From Bacillus gaemokensis (GTDB lineage Bacteria > Bacillota > Bacilli > Bacillales > Bacillaceae_G), in assembly GCF_001590835.1 (NCBI RefSeq), contig NZ_LTAQ01000069.1, forward strand, positions 151,158 through 215,157: 64,000 nt of DNA, written 5' to 3'. Both the position numbers and the translations under genes were made by a program. Of the stretch, positions 16,421-25,086 are shown in pieces; position 1 is the stretch's first letter, and every line of letters begins with the position of its first letter. Under the pieces are notes generated by a model. It made no database searches. It was not told the origin of the DNA and saw only the letters and a list, made by a program, of their open reading frames with translations.

Positions 16421-16645
16421 TTGTTAGATGCGAAGATGACTGATATGAAAATTCCAGCTAATGCCGTCATACATGTAGAAGAGATGAAGGGCGGAGTCGT
16501 TCTATCAGTTGAAATAGATGGACAAATTATTTATACGATGGCTTACGATGAAGAAACGGATAGTTATGCTGAATTGTATGACCGAAATGATAAACGAGCA
16601 CGTCAAGTACATGAAGATTTTATGGGGTGGTCACTCCTTCACTAA
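16421..16645 (+). CDS. Conserved hypothetical protein, 74 aa
   Basis: This is a small acidic soluble protein with alternating strands (AVIHVEEMKGGVVLSVEIDGQ, IIYTMAYDEET) and a C-terminal helix (RARQVHEDFMGW). It has no signal or membrane segment. The start is a TTG at 16421, set by a GGGGG site upstream. It is a single-gene unit ending in a strong terminator and diverges from the Crp/Fnr regulator gene. I do not recognise the family. Confidence 0.7.
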   Translation: MLDAKMTDMKIPANAVIHVEEMKGGVVLSVEIDGQIIYTMAYDEETDSYAELYDRNDKRARQVHEDFMGWSLLH

Positions 16646-16671
16646 AAAGATGTCAATATGACATCTTTTTT
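16644..16671 (+). terminator. Terminator after the 74-aa gene
   Basis: AAAAAGATGTC-aatat-GACATCTTTTT is a perfect 11-bp stem with a T-run. Confidence 0.9.
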
Positions 16672-16818
16672 TATTGAATCGATAGATTATACAAATAGGT
16701 GCAATAAACGGCTAAAATTTGTAATAATTGATTTAGCATTGTTAGCACTTTGTAACCGTAAAGTGCCTGTTTTTTCGTTATGATAAGGGTAACAGTCACA
16801 GCCGTAGGAGTGATCACC

Positions 16819-16911
16819 TTGAATAAATTACGTATTTCAAATTTGATGTTGTTGAGTGTATGCGTAGTGTTATGTTTCATTTTAGGAACGTTTTTATATA
16901 CCTGTGTATAA
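16819..16911 (+). CDS. Putative 30-residue membrane peptide
   Basis: A short frame starts at a TTG eight bases after AGGAG and encodes a 30-residue peptide. It has a basic N-terminus (NKLRISN) followed by one continuous hydrophobic helix (LMLLSVCVVLCFILGTFLY) and ends TCV. It lies between the terminators at 16644 and 16918. Charge distribution and ribosome site favour a real single-pass peptide, but length alone cannot exclude chance. Function is unknown. Confidence 0.4.
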   Translation: MNKLRISNLMLLSVCVVLCFILGTFLYTCV

Positions 16912-16917
16912 TAAAAA

Positions 16918-16941
16918 AACGCATTCTCAAAAGAACGCGTT
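16918..16941 (-). terminator. Terminator of the TauE/SafE gene
   Basis: On the minus strand AACGCGTTCT ... AGAATGCGTT is followed by TTTTTT. It overlaps the stop codon of the exporter gene. Confidence 0.75.
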
Positions 16942-17740
16942 ACAGGAAGGAACTAATAATTAATCTAGTCCCAAGAATAATTAATGTAATGCGTAATAAA
17001 TTAATGATGGCATTACCGCTTAACTTTGTATTAACATAAGCTCCGATTTTTCCACCAATCCAGGCACCAGGTATAAGGATTAATGCATATACCCAACTAA
17101 CATTTCCAAGAGAGATGTGAGTTAAAGAACTTACAATTGCTGATAAAAAGACAATAAACATTGAAGTTGCGACAGCAATTTGTGCTGGGAAAGCAAAAAG
17201 AAGCATCATTGCTGGCACGAGTAATGCACCGCCACCAATTCCGAATAATCCAGATATAAAACCCACTACAAATGCAATAATAATAGAAAGAAACGGTGGG
17301 AATTGATAATGAACTGTTTTCCCTTCAGAATCTGTAAAAGAACGTTTAATAACTGTTACATTTGATAGGGAAAGAGGTTTCAATTTATCACGTAACATGA
17401 GAAGGATGGAGACGAAAATAAGGAAAATCCCAAAATATAAAGAGAACGTATCCTGATTTAAAAACTTGTTTGCCCACGAGCCAATGATACCCCCAGGACC
17501 ACTACCAATAAATAAAATAAGTCCACTTTTATAATCTACTCGCTTATGCTTCATGTAAGTAAGGGTAGAAGATAGACCGGTAAAAACAACGGTCACAATT
17601 GAAGTTCCAACTGCTAGTTGCGGAGATAAACTATGCAGTCCAATCAGTAAAGGAACGATAATAATTCCTCCTCCAAGCCCGACTAGGCTTCCGATTGATC
17701 CTGCAATTAATCCAATGAAAAGTAACATGATGTATTCCAA
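16940..17740 (-). CDS. TauE/SafE-family membrane exporter
   Basis: This 266-residue protein of about eight membrane helices shows the two-fold repeat of the family: SLVGLGGGIIIVPLL near residues 15-30 and GLFGIGGGALLVPAMMLL in the second half. Family members are thought to export sulfite, sulfoacetate or other small organosulfur anions; the substrate here is not known. The TTG at 17740 is chosen because GAGGAG lies nine bases upstream; the longer open frame lacks a ribosome site. It is in the same orientation as the Pit operon but separated from it by a terminator. Confidence 0.85.
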   Translation of the reverse strand: MEYIMLLFIGLIAGSIGSLVGLGGGIIIVPLLIGLHSLSPQLAVGTSIVTVVFTGLSSTLTYMKHKRVDYKSGLILFIGSGPGGIIGSWANKFLNQDTFSLYFGIFLIFVSILLMLRDKLKPLSLSNVTVIKRSFTDSEGKTVHYQFPPFLSIIIAFVVGFISGLFGIGGGALLVPAMMLLFAFPAQIAVATSMFIVFLSAIVSSLTHISLGNVSWVYALILIPGAWIGGKIGAYVNTKLSGNAIINLLRITLIILGTRLIISSFL

Positions 17741-17816
17741 AATTGCCAACTCCTCTGTATAACTAATCCAACATTCATTATACACACTTTTTGAAAAGAA
17801 ATAGGGTTGTTCACAA

Positions 17817-17855
17817 AAAAGTCGTCTTCCTAGAAAAATAAGGAAGACGACTTTT
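17817..17855 (-). terminator. Terminator of the DUF47-pit operon
   Basis: Arms AAAAGTCGTCTTCCT and AGGAAGACGACTTTT are exact 15-bp complements with a 9-nt loop. The T-run is on the minus strand. Confidence 0.9.
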
Positions 17856-17857
17856 AA

Positions 17858-18856
17858 TTAGAAAACTAACTGTAATAGGTAATAGAATAAAGCAGCTAAA
17901 GAAGCTGAAATCGGAAGTGTAATTACCCATGTAATTAACATACGTTTTGCAGTTCCCCATTTTACACCTTTTACACGATGTGAAGCACCTACCCCTAAAA
18001 TAGAAGAAGAGATAACGTGCGTTGTACTAACTGGTAAATGAATAAATGTTGCTCCAAAAATTACAAGAGATGATGATAAATCAGCAGCTACACCATTCAC
18101 AGGACGAATTTTCATAATTTGTCCGCCGACCGTTTTAATAATTTTCCATCCACCGACAGAAGTGCCAAGACCCATTGCAACTGCACAGGCAAATTGAACC
18201 CAAAACGGAATATCTGTGGAAGTATGATAATTATTGGCAATAAGGGCCATTGTAATGATACCCATTGCTTTTTGAGCATCATTTGTTCCATGTGTGTAAG
18301 CTTGTAATGCAGCTGTGAAAATTTGGAATATACGGAAATTCTTGTTTGTTTTTGTTAAATTAAAGTTTTTAAAGGCTACTTTAAAAATACTGTACACGAT
18401 ATAACCAATAACAAAGGCTACAATTGGTGAAATGATTAAAGATTCAAGAATTTTAATAAATCCTTTATAATTTAATGAACTTAAACCAGCAGCAGCAATA
18501 GCTCCACCTGCAATTGCACCAATAATTGCATGCGAAGAACTACTTGGAATACCATAGTACCAAGTAACTAAATTCCAAACAATAGCAGCGAGTAGAGCTG
18601 CTAAAATTACAAGAGAGCCATTCGGCAATTCAAAAGGATTAACGATGTCTTTTGTAATTGTTTTTGCTACCCCTGTAAATGTCATTGCACCTAAAAAGTT
18701 CATAATAGCTGCCATAATAATTGCATGTCTTGGTTTCAAAGCTTTCGTTGAAACTGCTGTTGCAATGGCGTTCGCTGTATCATGAAACCCATTAATAAAA
18801 TCGAACGCTAGAGCGCAAATGACAATTAAAATAGTTAAAAACAAGAGTGTATCCAT
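17858..18856 (-). CDS. pit: PiT-family inorganic phosphate transporter
   Basis: This 332-residue protein of about ten membrane helices shows both PiT signatures: FDFINGFHDTANAIATAVSTKAL near residues 15-40 (in two pieces) and YTHGTNDAQKAMGII in the second half, plus the SSSHAIIG loop. PiT carriers import phosphate as a metal-phosphate complex with H+ or Na+. The ATG at 18856 follows AAGGAG. The upstream DUF47 gene lies 11 bp away and is the usual regulatory partner. Confidence 0.93.
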   Translation of the reverse strand: MDTLLFLTILIVICALAFDFINGFHDTANAIATAVSTKALKPRHAIIMAAIMNFLGAMTFTGVAKTITKDIVNPFELPNGSLVILAALLAAIVWNLVTWYYGIPSSSSHAIIGAIAGGAIAAAGLSSLNYKGFIKILESLIISPIVAFVIGYIVYSIFKVAFKNFNLTKTNKNFRIFQIFTAALQAYTHGTNDAQKAMGIITMALIANNYHTSTDIPFWVQFACAVAMGLGTSVGGWKIIKTVGGQIMKIRPVNGVAADLSSSLVIFGATFIHLPVSTTHVISSSILGVGASHRVKGVKWGTAKRMLITWVITLPISASLAALFYYLLQLVF

Positions 18857-18867
18857 GATCAAACTCC

Positions 18868-19488
18868 TTATGCATTCTTCATAATAATTGTTTCTAACAC
18901 GTTTGCGACGCTTTGACAGCTATCAGCTACTTCTTCTAGCTCTTCATAAATTTCTTTGTACTGAATAATCTTAATTGGATCTTTTTCACGAGAGAACAAA
19001 TGCTTAATTGCGTGACGACGAATATCATCACATTGTGATTCATAATCCTTAATTTTAATTGCATTTGTACGAATGTCTACTAACTTTTTGTTTGACATAA
19101 GCTCGACAGAATTTGCGATTTCAATTGCACATTGATTAATCGCTTCTACGAATTTAATCATGTATTCATCTGCTTCTGTAATAGAATACATTTCAAATAG
19201 AGCAGCACTGTGATCTAATCCGTCTAATACATCATCCATACTCATTGCAAGCTGTAGGATGTCTTCACGTTCAATAGGAGTGATAAACGCTTTGTTTAGC
19301 TCCATAATGATTTCGTGAATAAATGAGTCACCTTTTGACTCATATTCTTTCATGCGCATAGAAAATTCTTTTAAATCGCTAGCATTTTTAATTTTATACT
19401 CCACGAAAAATTGCGCGCCTTCTTTTAAATTTTCGGAAACATTCATTAACATTTCAGAAAATTTATCTTTTTTAGATTTAAAGACCAT
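18868..19488 (-). CDS. DUF47/PhoU-like Pit accessory protein
   Basis: This 206-residue all-helical cytoplasmic protein has the DUF47 (PhoU_div) pattern: FSEMLMNVSENLKEGA, then YESKGDSFIHEIIMELNKAFITPIEREDI (in pieces) and a C-terminal EELEEVADSCQSVANVLE. Acidic residues in repeated helices bind metal in this family. The protein is thought to control or escort the phosphate transporter encoded directly downstream. The start at 19488 (VFKSKKDKF) follows GTGGGGGTAAC; the hydrophobic upstream extension is not part of the family. Confidence 0.88.
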   Translation of the reverse strand: MVFKSKKDKFSEMLMNVSENLKEGAQFFVEYKIKNASDLKEFSMRMKEYESKGDSFIHEIIMELNKAFITPIEREDILQLAMSMDDVLDGLDHSAALFEMYSITEADEYMIKFVEAINQCAIEIANSVELMSNKKLVDIRTNAIKIKDYESQCDDIRRHAIKHLFSREKDPIKIIQYKEIYEELEEVADSCQSVANVLETIIMKNA

Positions 19489-19707
19489 TATTGTTACCCC
19501 CACGAAAAGTAATATATGTAAAATATATTGGCTAGTTAATTCTAACAAAAAACTGTCGTTTTTTAAAACATTTTATCGAAAAGTTTACAAAAACTTAACA
19601 TAATACATATTGTTGCATTAATAATACTAATAATGACTAATAAATATCTTACTTGTAGAATGTCCTTTTCTTGTAAAAAGTATGAATATGAAAGAAATCC
19701 TTTACAC

Positions 19708-19735
19708 TTGACAAACTATTGCGTTATTATAATAA
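19708..19735 (+). promoter_or_regulatory. Candidate sigma-A promoter of the class A PBP gene
   Basis: A TTGACA box is followed after about 16 bp by TAATAA, close to 70 bp upstream of the GGAAG site of the PBP gene. A TATAAT also occurs, but only 14 bp from the -35. The rest of the 312-bp gap (19489-19800) holds the DUF47 promoter region and no gene. Confidence 0.45.
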
Positions 19736-19800
19736 ATTTAAAAGGAGGGAGTTTCTTCCTTTTTCTATTGAAAGTGTAAACAAATGAAGGAAGTGAATAA

Positions 19801-21840
19801 ATGAAATTGAACAACATTCATTTCAAGAAAATGCTTGAGTGGTTCAACAAGAGGAAGAAACTACGTAATACATTATTCGTTTTCGGTGGTTTTTTCCTTA
19901 TTATATTTATTGCAATAAATATAATGATCTTCATTCAAGATATATCAGCATTAAAGCAGGCTGTTCCGCAGCCAACACTTATTTATGATGCAAATAAAGA
20001 AGTGGCGGCAAAGCTATCTTCTTCCAAGACAGAAGGAATTACAAGAAAAGATATCCCTGATATTATGATTCAAGCAATTGTAGCAGTAGAAGACAAGAAA
20101 TTTTTTAGTCATCATGGTATTTACTATAGCGGGATTATGAGTGCTGTATTAAAAAATGTTACTGCCGGGGAAGTGGTCGCTGGAGGTAGTACGATTACAC
20201 AACAGCTCGCAAAAAATGTTTTTTTAACGCAAGAACGCACATTTTCACGGAAGTTTAAAGAGTATTTTTTAACAAAAAAAATAGAACGTACGTATACAAA
20301 AGATGAGATTATTGAAATGTATGTAAATCAGATCTATTTCGGTGAAGGAGCTTGGGGAATAAAAAAAGCAGCAAAATCATATTTCGATAAAGAAGTAAAA
20401 GATTTAACAGCAGCAGAAGCTGCGACAATAGCAGGTTTAATAAAGGCACCATCAACTTATTCACCATATAAAAATTTTAATAAGTCGATTGAGAGACGTA
20501 ACGTTGTTTTATCGCTTATGAAAGAGCAAGGCTATATTACAGAGGAGCAATATAACAAAGAGAAAGAAACTGGTCTCGTATTACGTCGAGGTGTTGATGA
20601 TAAGTATAAAGGAAAATACTCACAATATGTGGATTATATTGTGAGGGAGGCAATGGAGAAATATGAATTAACACAAAATGAAATCTTAGCTGGTGGCTAT
20701 CGTATTTATACAGAGCTGGATCCAAAAAAACAACAGGCAGTAGAAGATGTTGCCAATAATGATAGTTATTTTAAGGGGAGTAGCTCTGATCAGCTTATGC
20801 AAACGGGTATTGTACTTATGGATCCGAAAACAGGCGGTATCCCAGCATTAGTTGGTGGTAGGGGAACGTATCAATTTTTACAATTTAATCATGCGACACA
20901 ATTAAAAAGACAACCAGGATCAACGTTAAAGCCTCTTGCGGTATATGTTCCAGCTTTAGAACAAGGCTATGAGGTGTACGATATATTAAAGGATGAGCCA
21001 TTTAATATAAAGGAATATCAACCTCAAAATAGTGATCACAATTTTCATGGTGATGTGACAATGTATGAAGCGGTCGCAAAATCTTATAATGTACCAGCGG
21101 TGTGGTTGTTAGAACAAATTGGACTAGAGAAAGGTTTGAAATCTTTAGAACGATTTGGTATTCCATTACAAGAGGAAGACCGTACTTACCCTATTGCTTT
21201 AGGCGGGATGCATACTGGTACGTCTCCATTTGTAATGGCTCAAGCTTATGCTACTTTTGCTAATAATGGTGTACAAATTGAAGGCCATGCAATCCAAGAA
21301 ATACAGAATGCTGAAGGAGAAATAGTTGGGAAATGGTACAAAAAAGAAACCCGAGTAACGAATGAGAAAATTGCTCAAAAAATAACGTACTTATTAAAAG
21401 GCGTTGTTGAAAAGGGAACAGGTGAAAAAGCAAAGGTGAAAGCTATTGATACTGCCGGTAAAACAGGGACAACTCAGCTTGTGGATGGCCCGAGCAGTGG
21501 AGCGAAAGATTCATGGTTTGTTGGTTATACTCCAGATTTAGTTGGGGCAATTTGGGTAGGGTATGATAAGACAGATAGTGAGCATTATGTGCCAGGTGGT
21601 AGCCAAATTACAACGACAATGTTTCGAGATATTATGAAAAAGGCTACTGGAAATCCTGCTCAAAAAGCATTTGATTTATCACTTATATCGGAAGTAGATT
21701 ATACAAAACAGCTGAAGACAGTTGAAGAAGAAAAAAGAAGAAAAGAAGAAGAGAAGAAACGAAAAGAAGAAGAGAAACAAAGACAAGAAAAGCAGAAAGA
21801 ATGGATCGATAAAGTAAAAGGGTGGATCCCCTTCTTTTAA
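19801..21840 (+). CDS. Class A penicillin-binding protein (transglycosylase/transpeptidase)
   Basis: This 679-residue bifunctional cell-wall synthase has a short cytoplasmic tail, one membrane anchor (residues 24-47), a GT51 domain with catalytic Glu97 in AVEDKKFFSHHG and GGSTITQQLAKN, and a transpeptidase domain. The latter has Ser374 of GSTLK, SYN at 428-430 and KTGTT from Lys554. It ends in a Lys/Glu-rich coiled tail (EEEKKRKEEEKQRQEK) before WIPFF. It polymerises lipid II and cross-links peptidoglycan outside the membrane. Length and layout resemble Bacillus PbpF/PbpG; which one it corresponds to is uncertain. A strong terminator follows. Confidence 0.93.
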   Translation: MKLNNIHFKKMLEWFNKRKKLRNTLFVFGGFFLIIFIAINIMIFIQDISALKQAVPQPTLIYDANKEVAAKLSSSKTEGITRKDIPDIMIQAIVAVEDKKFFSHHGIYYSGIMSAVLKNVTAGEVVAGGSTITQQLAKNVFLTQERTFSRKFKEYFLTKKIERTYTKDEIIEMYVNQIYFGEGAWGIKKAAKSYFDKEVKDLTAAEAATIAGLIKAPSTYSPYKNFNKSIERRNVVLSLMKEQGYITEEQYNKEKETGLVLRRGVDDKYKGKYSQYVDYIVREAMEKYELTQNEILAGGYRIYTELDPKKQQAVEDVANNDSYFKGSSSDQLMQTGIVLMDPKTGGIPALVGGRGTYQFLQFNHATQLKRQPGSTLKPLAVYVPALEQGYEVYDILKDEPFNIKEYQPQNSDHNFHGDVTMYEAVAKSYNVPAVWLLEQIGLEKGLKSLERFGIPLQEEDRTYPIALGGMHTGTSPFVMAQAYATFANNGVQIEGHAIQEIQNAEGEIVGKWYKKETRVTNEKIAQKITYLLKGVVEKGTGEKAKVKAIDTAGKTGTTQLVDGPSSGAKDSWFVGYTPDLVGAIWVGYDKTDSEHYVPGGSQITTTMFRDIMKKATGNPAQKAFDLSLISEVDYTKQLKTVEEEKRRKEEEKKRKEEEKQRQEKQKEWIDKVKGWIPFF

Positions 21841-21873
21841 AAAAAAGAGGCGAATACGATTCGTCTCTTTTTT
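21841..21873 (+). terminator. Terminator of the PBP gene
   Basis: AAAAGAGGCGAAT-acg-ATTCGTCTCTTTTTT forms a 13-bp stem (one G-U) with a T-run, directly after the stop. Confidence 0.9.
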
Positions 21874-21906
21874 GTATGAAGTGAAATTCTTTAATTGGAT
21901 GAATTA

Positions 21907-22341
21907 TTATTCATTGAAAAGAACTTTTGTATTGGAATGAGATTGTGGACTGTAAGTAATTGAGAGTGTTCCTTTACTAATCGGTTCATAAGATAGATCT
22001 TCTTCGTACTTTCCATTATTTTTATTGTGAATAGACAATGTAATTTCATCAATGTCCTTGTCCTTATATTGTTCTTTAATTTCCTCTGCGATTTGATTTA
22101 AATCATGATGGGCAGAAGCTTCTGTAATAATCATTCCCTTGATAACTCTTTTTTCTTTAGAAGAGGAAGACGAGAGAGGTATTGTGTTTTGTTTTGCATA
22201 TAACAGCTCATATGGGGCGGTATTACGGTTTCCTTCTGCTTTTGATGTATTATTATATTCCAGAGCTAAAAAGAATCCAGAGCCTAAAAGCATACATGAC
22301 ATAAGGATAATCCAAAAACGTATTGATGATGAGATTTTCAT
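21907..22341 (-). CDS. Hypothetical exported or membrane-anchored protein
   Basis: This 144-residue product has an N-terminal hydrophobic helix (residues 8-28, FWIILMSCMLLGSGFFLAL) that could be a signal or anchor. A hydrophilic domain follows (KRVIKGMIITEASAHHDLNQ, KDKDIDEITLSIHNK) that looks like a small alpha/beta fold. The start is set by AGAGGG a few bases upstream. It shares orientation with the kinase upstream but is 171 bp away with a bcr1 fragment between. No family is recognised. Confidence 0.7.
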   Translation of the reverse strand: MKISSSIRFWIILMSCMLLGSGFFLALEYNNTSKAEGNRNTAPYELLYAKQNTIPLSSSSSKEKRVIKGMIITEASAHHDLNQIAEEIKEQYKDKDIDEITLSIHNKNNGKYEEDLSYEPISKGTLSITYSPQSHSNTKVLFNE

Positions 22342-22447
22342 TTTCATCCCTCTTTCATATCAATGTCTTCGTTATCTATCATACAAAATAAGCGTTAAGC
22401 TAGAGTAAATTTGAGGTAAAGAAAAGTAAAGAAGGTGATAATGCGGA

Positions 22448-22510
22448 AGTGGTTCAACTAGCTATCGGTGGAAGATGAAAAAACTTCCACTGACGGGAGT
22501 TTCACTTTAA
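22448..22510 (-). repeat. bcr1-like 3'-end fragment
   Basis: The sequence GTGGTTCAACTAGCTATC, a GTGGAAG ... CTTCCAC hairpin and GGGAGTTTCACTTTA correspond to the distal hairpin and end of the full bcr1-like copies. The 5' two thirds are missing. It directly follows the stop of the histidine kinase gene and could act as its terminator. Confidence 0.6.
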
Positions 22511-22512
22511 AA

Positions 22513-23757
22513 CTACATTTTTTTTGTTAATGGAATTGAGATGATAAATGTTGTACCATTTTCATTACTCGAAACTTTTAAAGTTCCATTATGATTTTGA
22601 ATGATTTTTTTTGTAACTGATAGCCCGAGTCCGGTTCCTGTATCTTTTGTAGAGAAGAATGGATCGAATATATAGTCTTGAATAGCCGCCGGAATGCCAG
22701 TTCCATTATCTTGGAATGTGATGCGGACAAAGTTATCCAAACGATGGCTTGCGATTTGAATGGCTAAAGGCTTATTGCTTTTCGCATCTACAGCATTTTG
22801 AAATAAGTTCAAGAAGACTTGAACCAGCTCATGCCGGTCGATATTCACGAAAATGCCTTCTAATTCGGAAGATAAATGATAATCAATGGAAATGTTATGC
22901 AAAAATACTTCACTAGCGAGTAGTTGCTGAATGTATTCACGTAAAAAGGCATTGATGGGAAATGGTTCCCTTTTAAATTCGTGTGCTTTTGAAATTGATA
23001 AAAACTTAGTGATGATATTATTTGCGCGATCTAATTCAGGTATGAGTAAGTTTTTAAATAGTTCTTTATTGGAATATGAAACACTCTCTTGTAAAAATTG
23101 TAAATATCCACGTACTGTTGTAAGTGGGTTGCGAACTTCATGTGCAATTCCAGCTGCAATTCGACCAGCTAAAGCGAATTTTTCAGCATCGCGTTCTGTA
23201 TTTAAATAATGAAAGACACTAATTACGCGGAAAACTTCTCCATTATGGTCACGAATAATTCGATTGTTAGAAATGCCATAGTTTTTGTCTAGCACTTCTT
23301 CATTATATATTTCTTTCCCACTTCGTAATGTTTCTAGAGCTTTAATTTTTTCTTCGGGTAAGTTTAATAAATCTTGAATTGGTTTTCCGATTATAGCACT
23401 CCGCAGTACACCGAAGTCATCTGCTGCAGCTTGATTACATAACGTAATTATTCCTTTATTATCAATGAAAGTTACATGGTGTGAGAAGGCATCAAAAATA
23501 TGAACAAAATGTTTTTCCAGTTGTTCAAATAGAAACAAGGAATCACAAGTAAGAAGAAAATTTGGTTGTTTATCTTCTTTTGGTATGTGTTCAATAGAAT
23601 GAGAATGTTCTTTTTTTTGTAATCGTAAACCAAGCTGTGAGTTTTCATATGTAAAATGGTGTGGTAATTCATCCACTAATTGTTCATAAAATCGAACTTT
23701 ATTTTCTAATTCTTTGATTTGATTTTCACGAGATAAAATAGTATCCTCTTGAAGCAT
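22513..23757 (-). CDS. PAS-domain sensor histidine kinase (sporulation-kinase type)
   Basis: This 414-residue soluble kinase has no membrane helix. It has an N-terminal region, a PAS domain (about residues 88-185, HVTFIDNKGIITLCNQAA), then HisKA with phospho-accepting His206 in GIAHEVRNPLTTVRGY, and HATPase motifs NLFQNAVDA, DNGTGIP and TGTGLGLSVTKKI. The layout matches the orphan kinases that feed Spo0F in Bacillus sporulation. No response regulator is adjacent, so a phosphorelay role is inferred. The start at 23757 follows GAGGGG. Confidence 0.85.
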   Translation of the reverse strand: MLQEDTILSRENQIKELENKVRFYEQLVDELPHHFTYENSQLGLRLQKKEHSHSIEHIPKEDKQPNFLLTCDSLFLFEQLEKHFVHIFDAFSHHVTFIDNKGIITLCNQAAADDFGVLRSAIIGKPIQDLLNLPEEKIKALETLRSGKEIYNEEVLDKNYGISNNRIIRDHNGEVFRVISVFHYLNTERDAEKFALAGRIAAGIAHEVRNPLTTVRGYLQFLQESVSYSNKELFKNLLIPELDRANNIITKFLSISKAHEFKREPFPINAFLREYIQQLLASEVFLHNISIDYHLSSELEGIFVNIDRHELVQVFLNLFQNAVDAKSNKPLAIQIASHRLDNFVRITFQDNGTGIPAAIQDYIFDPFFSTKDTGTGLGLSVTKKIIQNHNGTLKVSSNENGTTFIISIPLTKKM

Positions 23758-23857
23758 AAATAAATAACCCCTCAATTTAAAAATTCTTCCATCTAGTATA
23801 TCATATTTTTATAAGAGGAATTTTAAATGAAGTTGAATGTTTTTCCAATATAAGTAG

Positions 23858-24014
23858 TTTATTCCGCTATTTGCGGGCAGTAATACTCCCACCTCAAAAT
23901 TTGGTGAAAGCAAAGAAGTTAGGTGGGAGATAAACTGCCTGTAAAAGCCCGATTGGTGAAGGCTAATAATCAGTGGGGGATGGAGCCCCCCGACTGATTA
24001 AATTTCCACTTTAT
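23858..24014 (+). repeat. Full-length bcr1-like repeat
   Basis: This is a 157-bp copy beginning TTTATTCCGCTATTTGCGGG and ending in the ATCAGTGGGGGATGGAGCC ... CGACTGATT hairpin and TTTCCACTTTAT. It closely matches the copy at 14119-14276. It fills most of the 364-bp gap between the divergent kinase and DUF72 genes. Confidence 0.92.
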
Positions 24015-24121
24015 GATATAGCGTGAAAATTTGTTAAGGGGGATTAGCGTAGCCCTTGTCAGTTAAGGATTCACTGAGTGGAAAGAATAGGATATATAAT
24101 CGTGAGAAGGGAGGAATAGGA

Positions 24122-24967
24122 ATGATTTCTATTGGATTAACAGGCTGGGGAGATCACGACTCTTTATATACAGATTCCTATGAAAATAGAAATAAATTGC
24201 GAACATATAGTGAGTATTTTCCCATTGTTGAAGTTGATAGTTCATTTTATGCCATGCAACCAGCTCGTAATTATACGAAATGGGCTGCTGAAACACCAAA
24301 AGATTTTTCATTTGTCGTCAAAGCATATCAAGGGATGACTGGACATCTACAGGGAGACATTCCATTTTCAAATATTGATGAGATGTTTGAATCATATAAA
24401 CAATCGATTCTTCCGCTTCAAGAAGCACATAAATTAAAGGTAATTTTATTTCAATATCCACCGTGGTTTGATTGTCAAAAGAAAAATGTAGATTTACTTC
24501 GTTATACAAAAGAGAAAATGGGAGACTTTCCATGTGCAATTGAGTTTCGAAATCAAACATGGTTTTATCCAAATATGCACGATAAGACATTGCAATTTTT
24601 AGAACAAGAAAAGTGGATTCATACAATCTGTGATGAACCACAAGCTGGAATCGGGTCTGTTCCACTTGTATTAGAGGCAACTCATTCTGAAATGGCATTG
24701 ATACGTTTTCATGGTCGTAATGTTCATGGATGGCTTGATAAAGGAGAAAATTGGCGAGCGGTCCGGTGTTTATATCGCTATAATAAAAAGGAACTAGGAG
24801 AATGGGTGGAACGATTGGAAACAATGCAGAAAAAAACGAAGAATATATATGTATTATTTAATAATAATTCCGGTGGAGATGCTGCTGATAATGCGAAGCA
24901 ACTGATGGAAATGATGCACATTACATATGGAGACCCGAAACCAGAACAATTAAACCTATTTGAATAA
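24122..24967 (+). CDS. yunF: DUF72 family protein (YunF-like)
   Basis: This 281-residue soluble protein shows DUF72 features: ISIGLTGWGDHDSLY at the start, YSEYFPIVEVDSSFYAMQP, the FQYPPWFDC strand, CAIEFRNQTWF and a C-terminal LFNNNSGGDAADNAKQL before QLNLFE. The fold is a TIM-barrel of unproven activity; a nuclease or sugar-phosphate role has been suggested for relatives. The start at 24122 follows GGGAGG; the open frame upstream of it extends through non-coding sequence. It ends at a strong terminator shared with the small RNA on the opposite strand. Confidence 0.88.
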   Translation: MISIGLTGWGDHDSLYTDSYENRNKLRTYSEYFPIVEVDSSFYAMQPARNYTKWAAETPKDFSFVVKAYQGMTGHLQGDIPFSNIDEMFESYKQSILPLQEAHKLKVILFQYPPWFDCQKKNVDLLRYTKEKMGDFPCAIEFRNQTWFYPNMHDKTLQFLEQEKWIHTICDEPQAGIGSVPLVLEATHSEMALIRFHGRNVHGWLDKGENWRAVRCLYRYNKKELGEWVERLETMQKKTKNIYVLFNNNSGGDAADNAKQLMEMMHITYGDPKPEQLNLFE

Positions 24968-24970
24968 TAT

Positions 24971-25080
24971 AAAAAGAAAAACACTGTACAAACAGGGGGA
25001 ATGTACAGTGTTTTTCTATATGAAAAAGAGGGGTAACAATGTTACTGAGCGTTTGGTTGATTCATCAATTGTTGGCTTCA
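24971..25080 (-). ncRNA. Candidate Fur-regulated small RNA (FsrA-like)
   Basis: A near-consensus promoter reads leftward: TTGACA (25110-25115), 17-bp spacer, TATCAT (25087-25092). The predicted RNA of about 110 nt starts near 25080. It has two small 5-bp hairpins (TTGAT-GA-ATCAA and GTAAC-ATT-GTTAC), then an unpaired TTACCCCTCTTTTTC stretch. It ends in a perfect 15-bp terminator stem (GAAAAACACTGTACA) whose loop is TTCCCCCTGTT. The Fur box over the promoter and the exposed C-rich segments, which can pair with Shine-Dalgarno sequences, are hallmarks of FsrA-class iron-sparing RNAs in Bacillus. A 21-codon frame near its 5' end lacks a ribosome site. Identity with FsrA is inferred. Confidence 0.6.
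24976..25016. terminator. Bidirectional terminator of yunF and the small RNA
   Basis: Perfect 15-bp arms (24976-24990 and 25002-25016) enclose an 11-nt loop. Both strands show a T-rich exit. Confidence 0.92.
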
Positions 25081-25086
25081 TATTAA

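Noticed and set aside
21720-21800. Purine-rich tract at the end of the PBP gene as a possible separate repeat element
   Set aside because: It is in frame and encodes the Lys/Glu-rich coiled tail common in class A PBPs of Bacillus.
25039-25086. A 15-codon plus-strand frame with a ribosome-like site in the yunF downstream region
   Set aside because: It is very short and has no promoter on that strand after the yunF terminator; its GAGGGG is better explained as the complement of the small RNA's C-rich segment.
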